Source: Viridibacterium sediminicola (lineage in GTDB: Bacteria; Pseudomonadota; Gammaproteobacteria; Burkholderiales; Rhodocyclaceae). Taken from it: a DNA stretch of 64,000 bases. The position numbers and the translations under genes were made by a program. The notes beneath the pieces were generated by a model, which saw only the letters and a list, made by a program, of their open reading frames with translations, did no database searches and was not told where the DNA came from. Every line of letters starts with the position of its first letter. The first letter of the stretch is position 1. Of the stretch, positions 25,709-33,020 are shown one piece after another. The stretch is taken from positions 1-64,000 of the forward strand of contig NZ_JBDIVE010000002.1 in the NCBI RefSeq assembly GCF_039631295.1. Reading direction: 5' to 3'.

Positions 25709-28700
25709 ATGACTGCTCCCGCCCCGCTTCAGCTCATTCCGCGCATTGCCCTGCCCAAACCTGGCCAGCGCCTGGACTTGCCGCCCCTGCATGGTTCGGC
25801 CGATGCCGCCGTGCTCGCCCAACTGGCCGGTAGTGGTCAGAAGCTGCTGGTGATTACCGCCAATCCTCTGGATGCGCAGCGTCTCAAGGAAGAAGTCGCG
25901 TGGTTCGCGCCGCAGTTGCGCACGCATCTGCTGCCCGACTGGGAAACCCTGCCCTACGACACCTTCTCGCCACATCAGGACCTGATCTCCGAACGTCTGG
26001 CAACGCTCTACGCGATCCAGAAAGGCGAGTCGGACATCACCCTGGTGCCGGCCTCCACGGCGCTCTACCGCATGGCACCGCCGGCCTGGATGGCGGCCTA
26101 CACCTTCTTCCTCAAGGCCAAGGGCAAGCTGGACCTCGAAGCGCTGCGCATGCAGATGACCCTGGCCGGCTACGACCATGTCACCCAGGTGCTGCGACCG
26201 GGCGAATTCTCGGTGCGCGGCGGCATCGTCGATCTGTTCCCGATGGGTACCGCGATGCCCTACCGCATCGACCTGTTCGATGACGAGATCGACACCATCC
26301 GCACCTTCGACCCGGACACCCAGCGCACGGTCTATCCGGTGCCCGAGATCCGCCTGCTGCCGGCGCGCGAATTCCCGCTCGACGAAAAGGCGCGCTCGAG
26401 CTTCCGCCAGCGCTTCCGCGAAGCCTTTGAGGGCGACCCGACCAAGAGCGTGATCTACAAGGATGTCTCCAACGGCATCGCCTCGCCCGGCATCGAGTAC
26501 TACCTGCCGCTGTTTTTCGACGAGACCGCGACGCTGTTCGACTTCCTGCCCAAGGAACTGGTGCTGGTCACCCATCAGGATGTGCCCGGCGCCATCGAAG
26601 CCTTCTGGGCCGAAGCGCACAACCGCTACCGCATGATGGCCGGCGAACGCGCCCGCCCGCTGCTGCCGCCCGAGCAGCTGTTCCTGCCCGCCGAGCAGTT
26701 CTGGCTGGCGGCCAAGAATCTGCCGCGTTTGGTCATACACGGCGAAGCCGCACGAAGCGCCCCTCTCCCGCTTGCGGGAGAGGGGCTGGGGGAGAGGGCC
26801 GCGAGTGCCGCAACGCCCTCTCCCGGCCCTGCGGGGACAACACCGACGGCGCCGCTGCCCGAGCTGGGCGTCGAGCGCAAAGCGAGCGATCCGCTGCACA
26901 AGCTCAAGCACTGGCTGGCCAATTTCCCCTGGCGCGTACTGATCATGGCCGAATCGGCCGGCCGCCAGCAGACCATCCACGAATACTTCAATGAATACGG
27001 TCTCAAGCCGCAGGCCAGCGCCGATCTGGCCGGCTTCCTCGCATCCGACGCCAAGCTCGCGCTGAGCAGCGGGCCGCTCGGCAATGGCTTCGTGCTGCCC
27101 GGCGCCAATATCGCCATCCTCACCGAGAACGAGCTCTACTCGGCGCAGGCACGGCCGCGCAATCGCGGTCGCGAGGCGCGCAAGGCTTCGGTCGAAGGCT
27201 GGCTCAAGGATCTCTCCGAACTCAAGACCGGCGATCCGGTGGTGCACGCCAGCCACGGCATCGGCCGCTACCTGGGCCTGGTGCACATGGATCTGGGCGA
27301 TGGCGACATGGAATTCCTGCACCTGGAATACGCCAATGACACCAAGCTCTACGTGCCGGTCTCGCAACTGCATGTGATCACCCGCTATGCCGGCGCCGAC
27401 CCCGAGGCGGTGCACCTGCACGCCCTGGGCAGCGGCCAGTGGGAAAAGGCCAAGCGCAAAGCCGCGCAGCAAGTGCATGACACGGCGGCCGAGCTGCTGG
27501 TGCTCTACGCCCAGCGCGCCGCGCGCCCCGGCCACAAGTTCGATTTCAAGCAGCATGATCTGGACGCCTTTGCCGAAGGCTTCGGCTTTGAAGAGACGGC
27601 CGACCAGCTGTCCGCCATCAATGCCGTCATCGACGATATGCGCAGCGGCCGCCCGATGGATCGCCTGGTCTGCGGCGATGTCGGCTTCGGCAAGACCGAG
27701 GTCGCCTTGCGCGCCGCCTTCATCGCCATCGCTGACGGCAAGCAGGTCGCCGTGCTGTGCCCGACCACCCTGCTCGCCGAGCAGCACTACCAGACCTTCG
27801 CCGACCGCTTTGCCGACTGGCCGGTCAAGGTCGCCGAGATCTCGCGTTTCAAGAGCGCTGCCGAGCAAGCCGAGGCGATCAAGCAGCTCGGCGAAGGCAA
27901 GGTCGACATCCTCATCGGCACCCATCGTCTGCTGCAGAAGGACGTGGAATTCAAGCGCCTGGGCCTGGTCATCATCGACGAAGAGCACCGCTTCGGCGTG
28001 CGCCAGAAAGAGGCGCTGAAAGCGCTGCGCAAGGATGTGGACATCCTCACCCTGACCGCCACACCGATCCCGCGCACGCTGGGCATGGCGATGGAAGGCC
28101 TGCGCGAGTTCTCGGTGATCGCCACCGCGCCGCAGAAGCGCCTTGCCATCAAAACCTTCGTGCAGAGCTGGAGCAAGGGCATCGTGCGCGAAGCGGTGCT
28201 GCGCGAATTCAAACGCGGCGGCCAGGTGTACTTCCTGCACAACGAAGTCGACACCATCGAGAACATGCGCAATACCCTGGCCGAGCTGCTGCCCGAGGCG
28301 CGCATCGTCGTCGGCCACGGCCAGCTGCCCGAGCGCGAGCTGGAACGCGTGATGAAGGACTTCACCTCGCAGCGCGCCAACCTGATGCTGTGCACCACCA
28401 TCATCGAGACCGGCATCAATATCCCCAGCGCCAACACCATCATCATCAACCGTGCCGACCGCTTCGGCCTGGCGCAGTTGCACCAGCTGCGCGGCCGCGT
28501 CGGGCGCTCGCATCACCAGGCCTATGCCTACCTGCTCACCGACGCCGGCGGCAAGCCCAGCGCCAATGCGCAAAAGCGCCTTGAAGCGATCACCATGATG
28601 GAAGACCTGGGCTCCGGCTTCTTCCTCGCCATGCATGACCTGGAAATCCGCGGCGCCGGCGAAGTGCTGGGCGAATCGCAGTCGGGCGAGATCCAGGAAG

Positions 28701-29221
28701 TCGGCTTCTCGCTCTACACGCAGATGCTCAATCGCGCCGTCAAGGCGCTGCAATCGGGCAAGACGGTCGATCTGGCGCAGCCGCTGGACGTCACCTCCGA
28801 GGTGAATCTGCACATGCCGGCGCTGCTGCCCGACGCCTATTGCAGCGATGTGCAAGAGCGCCTGACGCTCTACAAGCGCATGGCCAACAGCGAAAGTGCC
28901 GAAGAATTGCAGGACATCCAGGAAGAGCTGATCGACCGCTTCGGCGAACTGCCGCCGCAAGCGCAAGCGCTGATCGAGACGCACAAGGTCAGGCAGGCGG
29001 CCAAGCCGCTAGGCATCATCAAGCTGGACGCTTCAGAGACGCGCATCAATCTGCAATTTGAAGCGAACCCGCCGATCGAGCCGATCAAGATCATTCAGCT
29101 GATCCAGAAGAACCGCAACTACAAGCTCAACGGCCAGGACAAGCTGAGCGTGACGATCGGCTCGACGACGCTGCGTGACCGCGTCACGCGGATCAAGGAA
29201 GTGCTCAAGGCGCTCAGCTGA
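25709..29221 (+). CDS. mfd: Transcription-repair coupling factor Mfd
   Basis: 1170 residues (E. coli Mfd 1148). It removes stalled RNA polymerase and recruits UvrA. UvrB-like module at the N-terminus (DWETLPYDTFSPHQDLISER, GGIVDLFPMG). RNA-polymerase-interacting CarD-like domain around 505-570 (DPVVHASHGIGRYLGL). RecG-type translocase with Walker A GDVGFGKTE (about 655-663), DEEH box (IIDEEHRFGV), TATPIPRTL and QLRGRVGRS. C-terminal TRCF domain (about 1010-1110). Odd feature: residues about 351-376 are encoded by a palindromic repeat inserted in frame in an inter-domain region. Confidence 0.96.
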   Translation: MTAPAPLQLIPRIALPKPGQRLDLPPLHGSADAAVLAQLAGSGQKLLVITANPLDAQRLKEEVAWFAPQLRTHLLPDWETLPYDTFSPHQDLISERLATLYAIQKGESDITLVPASTALYRMAPPAWMAAYTFFLKAKGKLDLEALRMQMTLAGYDHVTQVLRPGEFSVRGGIVDLFPMGTAMPYRIDLFDDEIDTIRTFDPDTQRTVYPVPEIRLLPAREFPLDEKARSSFRQRFREAFEGDPTKSVIYKDVSNGIASPGIEYYLPLFFDETATLFDFLPKELVLVTHQDVPGAIEAFWAEAHNRYRMMAGERARPLLPPEQLFLPAEQFWLAAKNLPRLVIHGEAARSAPLPLAGEGLGERAASAATPSPGPAGTTPTAPLPELGVERKASDPLHKLKHWLANFPWRVLIMAESAGRQQTIHEYFNEYGLKPQASADLAGFLASDAKLALSSGPLGNGFVLPGANIAILTENELYSAQARPRNRGREARKASVEGWLKDLSELKTGDPVVHASHGIGRYLGLVHMDLGDGDMEFLHLEYANDTKLYVPVSQLHVITRYAGADPEAVHLHALGSGQWEKAKRKAAQQVHDTAAELLVLYAQRAARPGHKFDFKQHDLDAFAEGFGFEETADQLSAINAVIDDMRSGRPMDRLVCGDVGFGKTEVALRAAFIAIADGKQVAVLCPTTLLAEQHYQTFADRFADWPVKVAEISRFKSAAEQAEAIKQLGEGKVDILIGTHRLLQKDVEFKRLGLVIIDEEHRFGVRQKEALKALRKDVDILTLTATPIPRTLGMAMEGLREFSVIATAPQKRLAIKTFVQSWSKGIVREAVLREFKRGGQVYFLHNEVDTIENMRNTLAELLPEARIVVGHGQLPERELERVMKDFTSQRANLMLCTTIIETGINIPSANTIIINRADRFGLAQLHQLRGRVGRSHHQAYAYLLTDAGGKPSANAQKRLEAITMMEDLGSGFFLAMHDLEIRGAGEVLGESQSGEIQEVGFSLYTQMLNRAVKALQSGKTVDLAQPLDVTSEVNLHMPALLPDAYCSDVQERLTLYKRMANSESAEELQDIQEELIDRFGELPPQAQALIETHKVRQAAKPLGIIKLDASETRINLQFEANPPIEPIKIIQLIQKNRNYKLNGQDKLSVTIGSTTLRDRVTRIKEVLKALS
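26760..26834. repeat. Palindromic repeat element inserted in frame inside mfd
   Basis: CCCCTCTCCCGC, loop TT, GCGGGAGAGGGG is a perfect 12-bp hairpin (26760-26785). A second palindrome follows (GGGAGAGGGC at 26790-26799 with GCCCTCTCCC at 26815-26824). This 'CCCTCTCCCGC...GCGGGAGAGGG' type of element is widespread between genes in proteobacteria and, if translated, gives the tell-tale PLPLAGEG peptide. Here it is translated inside a conserved gene with no frameshift. Confidence 0.75.
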
Positions 29222-29239
29222 GCGCTGGCGCTGCGCCGC

Positions 29240-29629
29240 TCAAGCGCGCATCGCCGCTGCCGCCAGGGCGCGGTCAAAGCTGATGAGGTGTTCGCTCAGG
29301 TGCTGGTCGATGAACTGATCGAGCGCATCGGTCTGCGTGAGCGCGCCGCGCTGAAAGCAATGCTGAAGGTATTGCACCTTGTTGATCAGACGATCATGGG
29401 CGGCTTTATGCACCAGATAATCGGGATACTCGATGCGCAGCATGAGGCGCTCTTCGCGCTCAAAGTGCCCGACGGTGTACTGGATCAGCTCGTCGAGAAT
29501 CTTGCCGACAACAACCTTCCCGAAGCCTTCACAAATCGCCTGCCGCAAGCGCTCGGCGACGCTGAACAGCTGCTGGATGGGTTCATCCAGCGCCGCATTG
29601 CCGACGCTTAAAGCCGCTGTCCATTTCAT
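29240..29629 (-). CDS. Bacteriohemerythrin paralogue lacking one iron-ligand histidine
   Basis: 129 residues from ATG 29629 (MKW start as in the neighbouring paralogue). Four-helix hemerythrin fold. Ligands retained at equivalent positions: His55 and Glu59 (HFEREE), His74 and His78 (HKAAH), His114 and Asp119 (HLISFD). The first-helix ligand, His18 in the neighbour (DEDHRQLF), is Ile18 here (DEPIQQLF). It may bind a single iron, bind O2 poorly, or act as a sensor or decoy. About 200 bp downstream of the intact paralogue, same strand; probably a tandem duplication. Confidence 0.82.
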   Translation of the reverse strand: MKWTAALSVGNAALDEPIQQLFSVAERLRQAICEGFGKVVVGKILDELIQYTVGHFEREERLMLRIEYPDYLVHKAAHDRLINKVQYLQHCFQRGALTQTDALDQFIDQHLSEHLISFDRALAAAAMRA

Positions 29630-29687
29630 GACACACCAAACAAGCCATCTCAAAAGGTCGCCGATCATAACATCAGCCCCCTGAAAT

Positions 29688-29716
29688 ACTAGGGTTAACC
29701 ACTACACCACTAGGGT
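29688..29716. promoter_or_regulatory. Direct repeat pair upstream of hemerythrin 1, possible operator
   Basis: ACTAGGGT occurs at 29688-29695 and 29709-29716, start to start 21 bp, i.e. two helical turns. The pair lies 60-90 bp ahead of the hemerythrin start on its upstream side. The spacing suits a regulator binding as a tandem dimer, but I recognise no specific family. Confidence 0.3.
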
Positions 29717-29833
29717 GTAAGTATCAGAATCAGGGATAAACGGCCCCCAGCAGCGGCGCACGGCGCGGCCGACGCAAAACAAGGTCTGCGGAATGCGGAT
29801 CAAACGAAGCGGCGGCCGGGACAGCCGCCGCGA

Positions 29834-30250
29834 TCAGGACTTCAGGCCAATGGCCGACTTGTCGGCCGCCTGCGCGGCGCTGGCCAGCTCGCAATCGAAA
29901 CGACGGATATGCTCGCTGAGCAACTTGCTCAGAAAGTTATCCACGCGGTCCGAAAGATTGAGAAAACCGTGGTGGAAACTGTGCTTGAGGTACTGCACTT
30001 CGCTGATCAGGCGATCATGCTCGGCCTTGTGGCGGGTGTAGTTGGCGTAATTCACGCGGCGCATGAAGTACTCCTCGCGTTCGAAGTGGCCCACCGTGTA
30101 GTGCACCAGCTCGTCGAGGATGTCGCCCAGGACATCGCGCTCCTGGCCTGAGCGCATGGCCTGGCGGAAACGCTCGACCATGCTGAACAGCTGTCGATGA
30201 TCTTCGTCGATCAGCGTGTCGCCGACACTCAGATGCTCATCCCATTTCAT
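29834..30250 (-). CDS. Bacteriohemerythrin with a complete di-iron site
   Basis: 138 residues from ATG 30250 (MKWDEHL). All seven di-iron ligands are present: His18, His55, Glu59, His74, His78, His114 and Asp119, with the usual hemerythrin spacing. It binds O2 at a carboxylate-bridged di-iron centre; in bacteria such proteins supply or sense oxygen under microaerobic conditions. A long N-terminal extension of the reading frame has no support. An FNR-type site lies about 70 nt upstream. Its neighbour 29240-29629 is a diverged copy. Confidence 0.88.
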   Translation of the reverse strand: MKWDEHLSVGDTLIDEDHRQLFSMVERFRQAMRSGQERDVLGDILDELVHYTVGHFEREEYFMRRVNYANYTRHKAEHDRLISEVQYLKHSFHHGFLNLSDRVDNFLSKLLSEHIRRFDCELASAAQAADKSAIGLKS

Positions 30251-30319
30251 GTGCGTCAGAGGAACTGATAAGCGCAATTGCGCAATATGTGAATATCGAC
30301 AATCCCGGCCAGACTTATC

Positions 30320-30333
30320 TTGACGGCCATCAA
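30320..30333 (-). promoter_or_regulatory. FNR/Anr-type box upstream of the intact hemerythrin
   Basis: Minus strand TTGATGGCCGTCAA matches the FNR consensus TTGAT-N4-ATCAA at nine of ten defined bases. A GATATT -10-like element lies 22 nt downstream of it (30292-30297), the geometry of a class II FNR-activated promoter. O2-responsive control of an O2-binding protein is biologically plausible. Confidence 0.45.
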
Positions 30334-30385
30334 GCACATTGCAATGCAGCATCGAATCCGTCCGGCGTGCGCGCGTAAACGTCAG

Positions 30386-30417
30386 AACGGGCTTTGGCGC
30401 ATGCACCAAAGCCCGTT
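30386..30417 (-). terminator. Hairpin terminator after fpr
   Basis: AACGGGCTTTGG and CCAAAGCCCGTT form a perfect 12-bp stem around an 8-nt loop, 34 nt after the fpr stop on the minus strand. The run of T after it is short, so efficiency is uncertain. Confidence 0.6.
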
Positions 30418-30450
30418 CCGGGATCAAGCACTCAGTCCTGCCAACGCGCT

Positions 30451-31227
30451 TTAACGTTCGACGAAGGCGCGTTCGATGACGTAGTCGCCCGGCTCGCCCA
30501 CGCTCGGCGAAATCTTGAAGCCGCGCGCGTCGAGCAGATCAGCCGTATCGTTGTTCATCGACGGGCTGCCGCAAATCATGATGCGGTCGGTCTCCGGGTT
30601 GAGCGGCGGCAGGCCGATGTCGGCGGTGAGCTTGTCGCTCTTGATCAGATCAGTCACGCGGCCCTGGTTGCGGAAGGGCTCACGCGTCACGCTGGGGTAA
30701 TACACCAGCTTGTCGCGCACCATCTCGCCAAACAGTTCATCGTTAGGCAGCTCTTCGGACAGGTAGTGCTGATACGCCAGCTCGCTGACCGTGCGCACGC
30801 CGTGGAAAATCACCACCTTCTCGAAACGGTCGTACACTTCCGGATCGCGCACCAGACTCATGAACGGCGCCAGACCGGTTCCCGTACCGAGCATGAAGAG
30901 ATTCTTGCCCGGCTTCAGGTCGTCCAGCACCAGGGTACCGGTCGGCTTCTTGCCGACGAGGATCTCATCGCCTTCCTTGAGATGTTGCAGGCGCGACGTC
31001 AGCGGGCCGTTCGGCACCTTGATGCTGAAGAACTCCAGATGCTCTTCGTGGTTGGCGCTGGCGATGCTGTAAGCGCGCAGCAGCGGCTTGCCATCGACCT
31101 CCAGGCCGATCATCACAAAGTGACCATTGCGAAAACGGAAGCTTTGATCACGCGTGGTCTTGAAGGAAAACAGCGATTCGTTCCAGTGATGCACGCTGAG
31201 GACTTTTTCGGGCGCTACGACGGCCAT
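30451..31227 (-). CDS. fpr: Ferredoxin/flavodoxin--NADP+ reductase Fpr
   Basis: 258 residues, bacterial class (subclass II) FNR. FAD-binding RAYSIAS motif (about 51-57), the NADP-binding GTGTGLAPF (about 114-122), and a second nucleotide motif MICGSPSMN. The C-terminus YVIERAFVER matches the VERAFV(E/D)K tail that stacks near FAD in this subclass. It exchanges electrons between NADPH and ferredoxin or flavodoxin, often in oxidative-stress defence. Monocistronic by appearance, with a terminator downstream. Confidence 0.93.
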   Translation of the reverse strand: MAVVAPEKVLSVHHWNESLFSFKTTRDQSFRFRNGHFVMIGLEVDGKPLLRAYSIASANHEEHLEFFSIKVPNGPLTSRLQHLKEGDEILVGKKPTGTLVLDDLKPGKNLFMLGTGTGLAPFMSLVRDPEVYDRFEKVVIFHGVRTVSELAYQHYLSEELPNDELFGEMVRDKLVYYPSVTREPFRNQGRVTDLIKSDKLTADIGLPPLNPETDRIMICGSPSMNNDTADLLDARGFKISPSVGEPGDYVIERAFVER

Positions 31228-31344
31228 GGGACTTTTCTCAATGAAATACGGACAGTGAATTTATAAGCCCAAGCGCGCGCCAAGTTAAGGTCGCAGGCCC
31301 TATCAACTCATAACAGCAGGTTATCCGCCCGCCAACAGAGGCAA

Positions 31345-31369
31345 AAAAGCCCGCCTGCGGCGGGCTTTT
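31345..31369 (-). terminator. Rho-independent terminator after the desaturase gene
   Basis: AAAAGCCCGCC, loop TGC, GGCGGGCTTTT: an 11-bp stem. On the minus strand it is followed by a T-run, 16 nt past the desaturase stop. The right-hand T-run allows some activity on the plus strand too. Confidence 0.8.
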
Positions 31370-31385
31370 GCAGCGCTTGATGCGA

Positions 31386-32561
31386 TCAGACCGCGCAGTA
31401 GGAACGCATGCGCAGCGACAGTTCGCGCAGCTGTTGCACACCGCTCTCTTCAGCGCGCTGGCACCAGTCCTGCAGTTGATGCAGCAGTTGCTCGCTGGAA
31501 GCGGAAGAACGTGCCCACAACGCAGCCAGCTCCTCGCGCATGCCGTGCAGCTGGGCCAGACGCGGGCTGTGCGCCAGCGCCTCGCTCAAATGCTCGCTCA
31601 GATGGGCGGGCAGCTTTTGGGCATCGGCCAGCAGCGCAACACGCAGGCGCTTGGTATCGAAACGCTCACCGTGCTTTTCGCGCAGCAGCTTGAGCTCACG
31701 GGCGTACTCCGCCTTGAGGCCGTCCAGATAACGGGTCATCACGTCATAGCGATGAGTGATCACGGTTTGCAGCATTTCGAGGTCGACCACTTTGCGCGTC
31801 TCACCCAGGCGCGGCACCGGAATCGTCTTCTTGACCTTGGCCAGACCCAGCACTTCGAGAATGCGGATGTACAGCCAGCCGATATCGAACTCATACCACT
31901 TCGCCGACAGCTTGGCCGAGGTGGCATAGGTATGGTGATTGTTGTGCAGCTCTTCACCGCCGATCAGGATGCCCCAGGGGAACAGATTGGTCGACGCATC
32001 GACACAGTCGAAATTGCGGTAACCCCAGAAGTGGCCCAGACCATTGATCACGCCTGCGGCCCAGAACGGAATCCAGATCATCTGCACCACCCAGATCAGC
32101 GCGCCCGGCACGACGCCGAACATAGCCAGATCGAGCAGCAGCATGAGGACGATGCCCAGCTTCTGATGCGGCGTGTAGATCGTATTCTCGATCCAGTCAT
32201 TCGGCGTGCCGTGACCGAAGCGCTCCATGGTCTCCTTGTTGCGGCTTTCCTTCACATAAAGGAACACGCCGCCCCACAGCACGCGGTTGATGCCCAGCAC
32301 TTGCGGGCTGTGCGGATCTTCCACGGTCTCGCACTTGGCGTGGTGCTTGCGGTGAATGGCCGCCCATTCCTTGGTGACCATGCCGGTGGTCATCCACAAC
32401 CAGAAGCGGAAAAAGTGACTCGGAATGGCATGCATCTCCAGCGAGCGGTGCGCCTGGTAGCGATGCAGGAAAATGGTGACAGAAGCGATGGTGATGTGGG
32501 TGAGCCCCAGTGCGGTGATGACGTAACCCCACCACGGAAGATCGAAAATACCGGAAAACAT
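31386..32561 (-). CDS. Membrane fatty acid desaturase (delta-9 type)
   Basis: 391 residues. Di-iron membrane desaturase with the three histidine boxes HRYQAH (33-38), HRKHH (70-74) and HNNHH (about 207-211), and hydrophobic pairs around residues 10-32, 55-70, 140-160 and 165-185. It introduces a double bond into acyl chains and so adjusts membrane fluidity. The last ~120 residues form a hydrophilic helical extension beyond the catalytic core, present in betaproteobacterial homologues of this length. Starts with MFSGIFDLPWWGY at ATG 32561. Confidence 0.88.
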   Translation of the reverse strand: MFSGIFDLPWWGYVITALGLTHITIASVTIFLHRYQAHRSLEMHAIPSHFFRFWLWMTTGMVTKEWAAIHRKHHAKCETVEDPHSPQVLGINRVLWGGVFLYVKESRNKETMERFGHGTPNDWIENTIYTPHQKLGIVLMLLLDLAMFGVVPGALIWVVQMIWIPFWAAGVINGLGHFWGYRNFDCVDASTNLFPWGILIGGEELHNNHHTYATSAKLSAKWYEFDIGWLYIRILEVLGLAKVKKTIPVPRLGETRKVVDLEMLQTVITHRYDVMTRYLDGLKAEYARELKLLREKHGERFDTKRLRVALLADAQKLPAHLSEHLSEALAHSPRLAQLHGMREELAALWARSSASSEQLLHQLQDWCQRAEESGVQQLRELSLRMRSYCAV

Positions 32562-32659
32562 GAAAGTCCTTTGTCAAGTTGCATCGCGATTGTACGTGAT
32601 CCTAGACAAGCGACACATCAGGAAATTCATCGATTTGCAATGTTTATCGTGATGATTGC

Positions 32660-32689
32660 TTGACAACATCGCCGTGACAGCTCTACTGT
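32660..32689 (+). promoter_or_regulatory. Sigma-70 promoter for the leuA leader transcript
   Basis: Perfect TTGACA (32660-32665), 18-bp spacer, TACTGT (32684-32689). Transcription should start about 7 nt later, that is at or next to the ATG of the Leu-rich leader peptide (32696). Confidence 0.55.
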
Positions 32690-32695
32690 GAGCCC

Positions 32696-32803
32696 ATGAC
32701 TGCGATCTCCACGATCCTCGCTCTGCTTCTCTCCCTCAGCCTTGGCCGCGCGCTGTCCCTGCGTGCCAAGCGTCAGCTGCTGCTGCGCCGCGCGCGCAGA
32801 TAA
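32696..32803 (+). CDS. Putative leucine leader peptide upstream of leuA
   Basis: 35-codon ORF with 11 leucines (LALLLSLSL, then the triplet LLL at codons 28-30), ending RRARR-stop. Position between a promoter and leuA, plus leucine content, are those of a transcription-attenuation leader peptide. No ribosome-binding site fits in the 6 nt between -10 and ATG, so translation would be leaderless if the promoter is right. The Leu28-30 codons abut a hairpin (32783-32799, stem CTGCGC/GCGCAG). A weak terminator-like hairpin with TTTT lies at 32854-32875. Not recognised as a named family. Confidence 0.6.
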   Translation: MTAISTILALLLSLSLGRALSLRAKRQLLLRRARR

Positions 32804-32891
32804 TCTTCCCCCCTCGTTCCGGTTTGACCCTTCACCCGCCCTCTGCGGCCGGTGTTGCCGTGCTTTGGCACTTTTCACTCGGGAGATTCAC

Positions 32892-33020
32892 ATGATCGAC
32901 TTCTTCACGCTACGACTGCCCATCGGACATCCGGCCTCGAACTGGCTGCCGGATGTCCCTGCCCTGGCCATCGACACTTCCCGATACCGAACGCAATGGA
33001 GCACGCCCGCATCATGTTGA
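32892..33020 (+). CDS. Second small ORF overlapping the leuA start
   Basis: 42 codons, MIDFFTLRLPIGHPASNW and onward, ending ...STPASC. It has a good ribosome-binding site (GGGAGA, 8 nt before ATG), better than that of leuA itself. Its TGA (33018-33020) overlaps the leuA ATG (33014), the arrangement for translational coupling. It contains a strong 11-bp hairpin. It may be a regulatory upstream ORF of leuA. No homologue is known to me; a chance ORF is possible. Confidence 0.4.
   Translation: MIDFFTLRLPIGHPASNWLPDVPALAIDTSRYRTQWSTPASC
32925..32958 (+). promoter_or_regulatory. Stable hairpin in the leuA leader
   Basis: GGACATCCGGC, 12-nt loop, GCCGGATGTCC: a perfect 11-bp stem inside the second small ORF, 55 nt before leuA. 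No T-run follows, so it is more likely to influence translation or RNA stability than to terminate. Confidence 0.55.

Noticed and set aside
25622..28984. 1120-codon ORF on the minus strand, antisense to mfd
   Set aside because: mfd on the plus strand has every family motif. The antisense frame is open because GC-rich codon usage avoids TTA, CTA and TCA; its product is low-complexity, rich in Gly/Gln/Ala/Arg, with no recognisable domain.
31368..32663. 431-codon plus-strand ORF over the desaturase gene
   Set aside because: The minus-strand frame has three histidine boxes and membrane helices; the plus frame has no signature.
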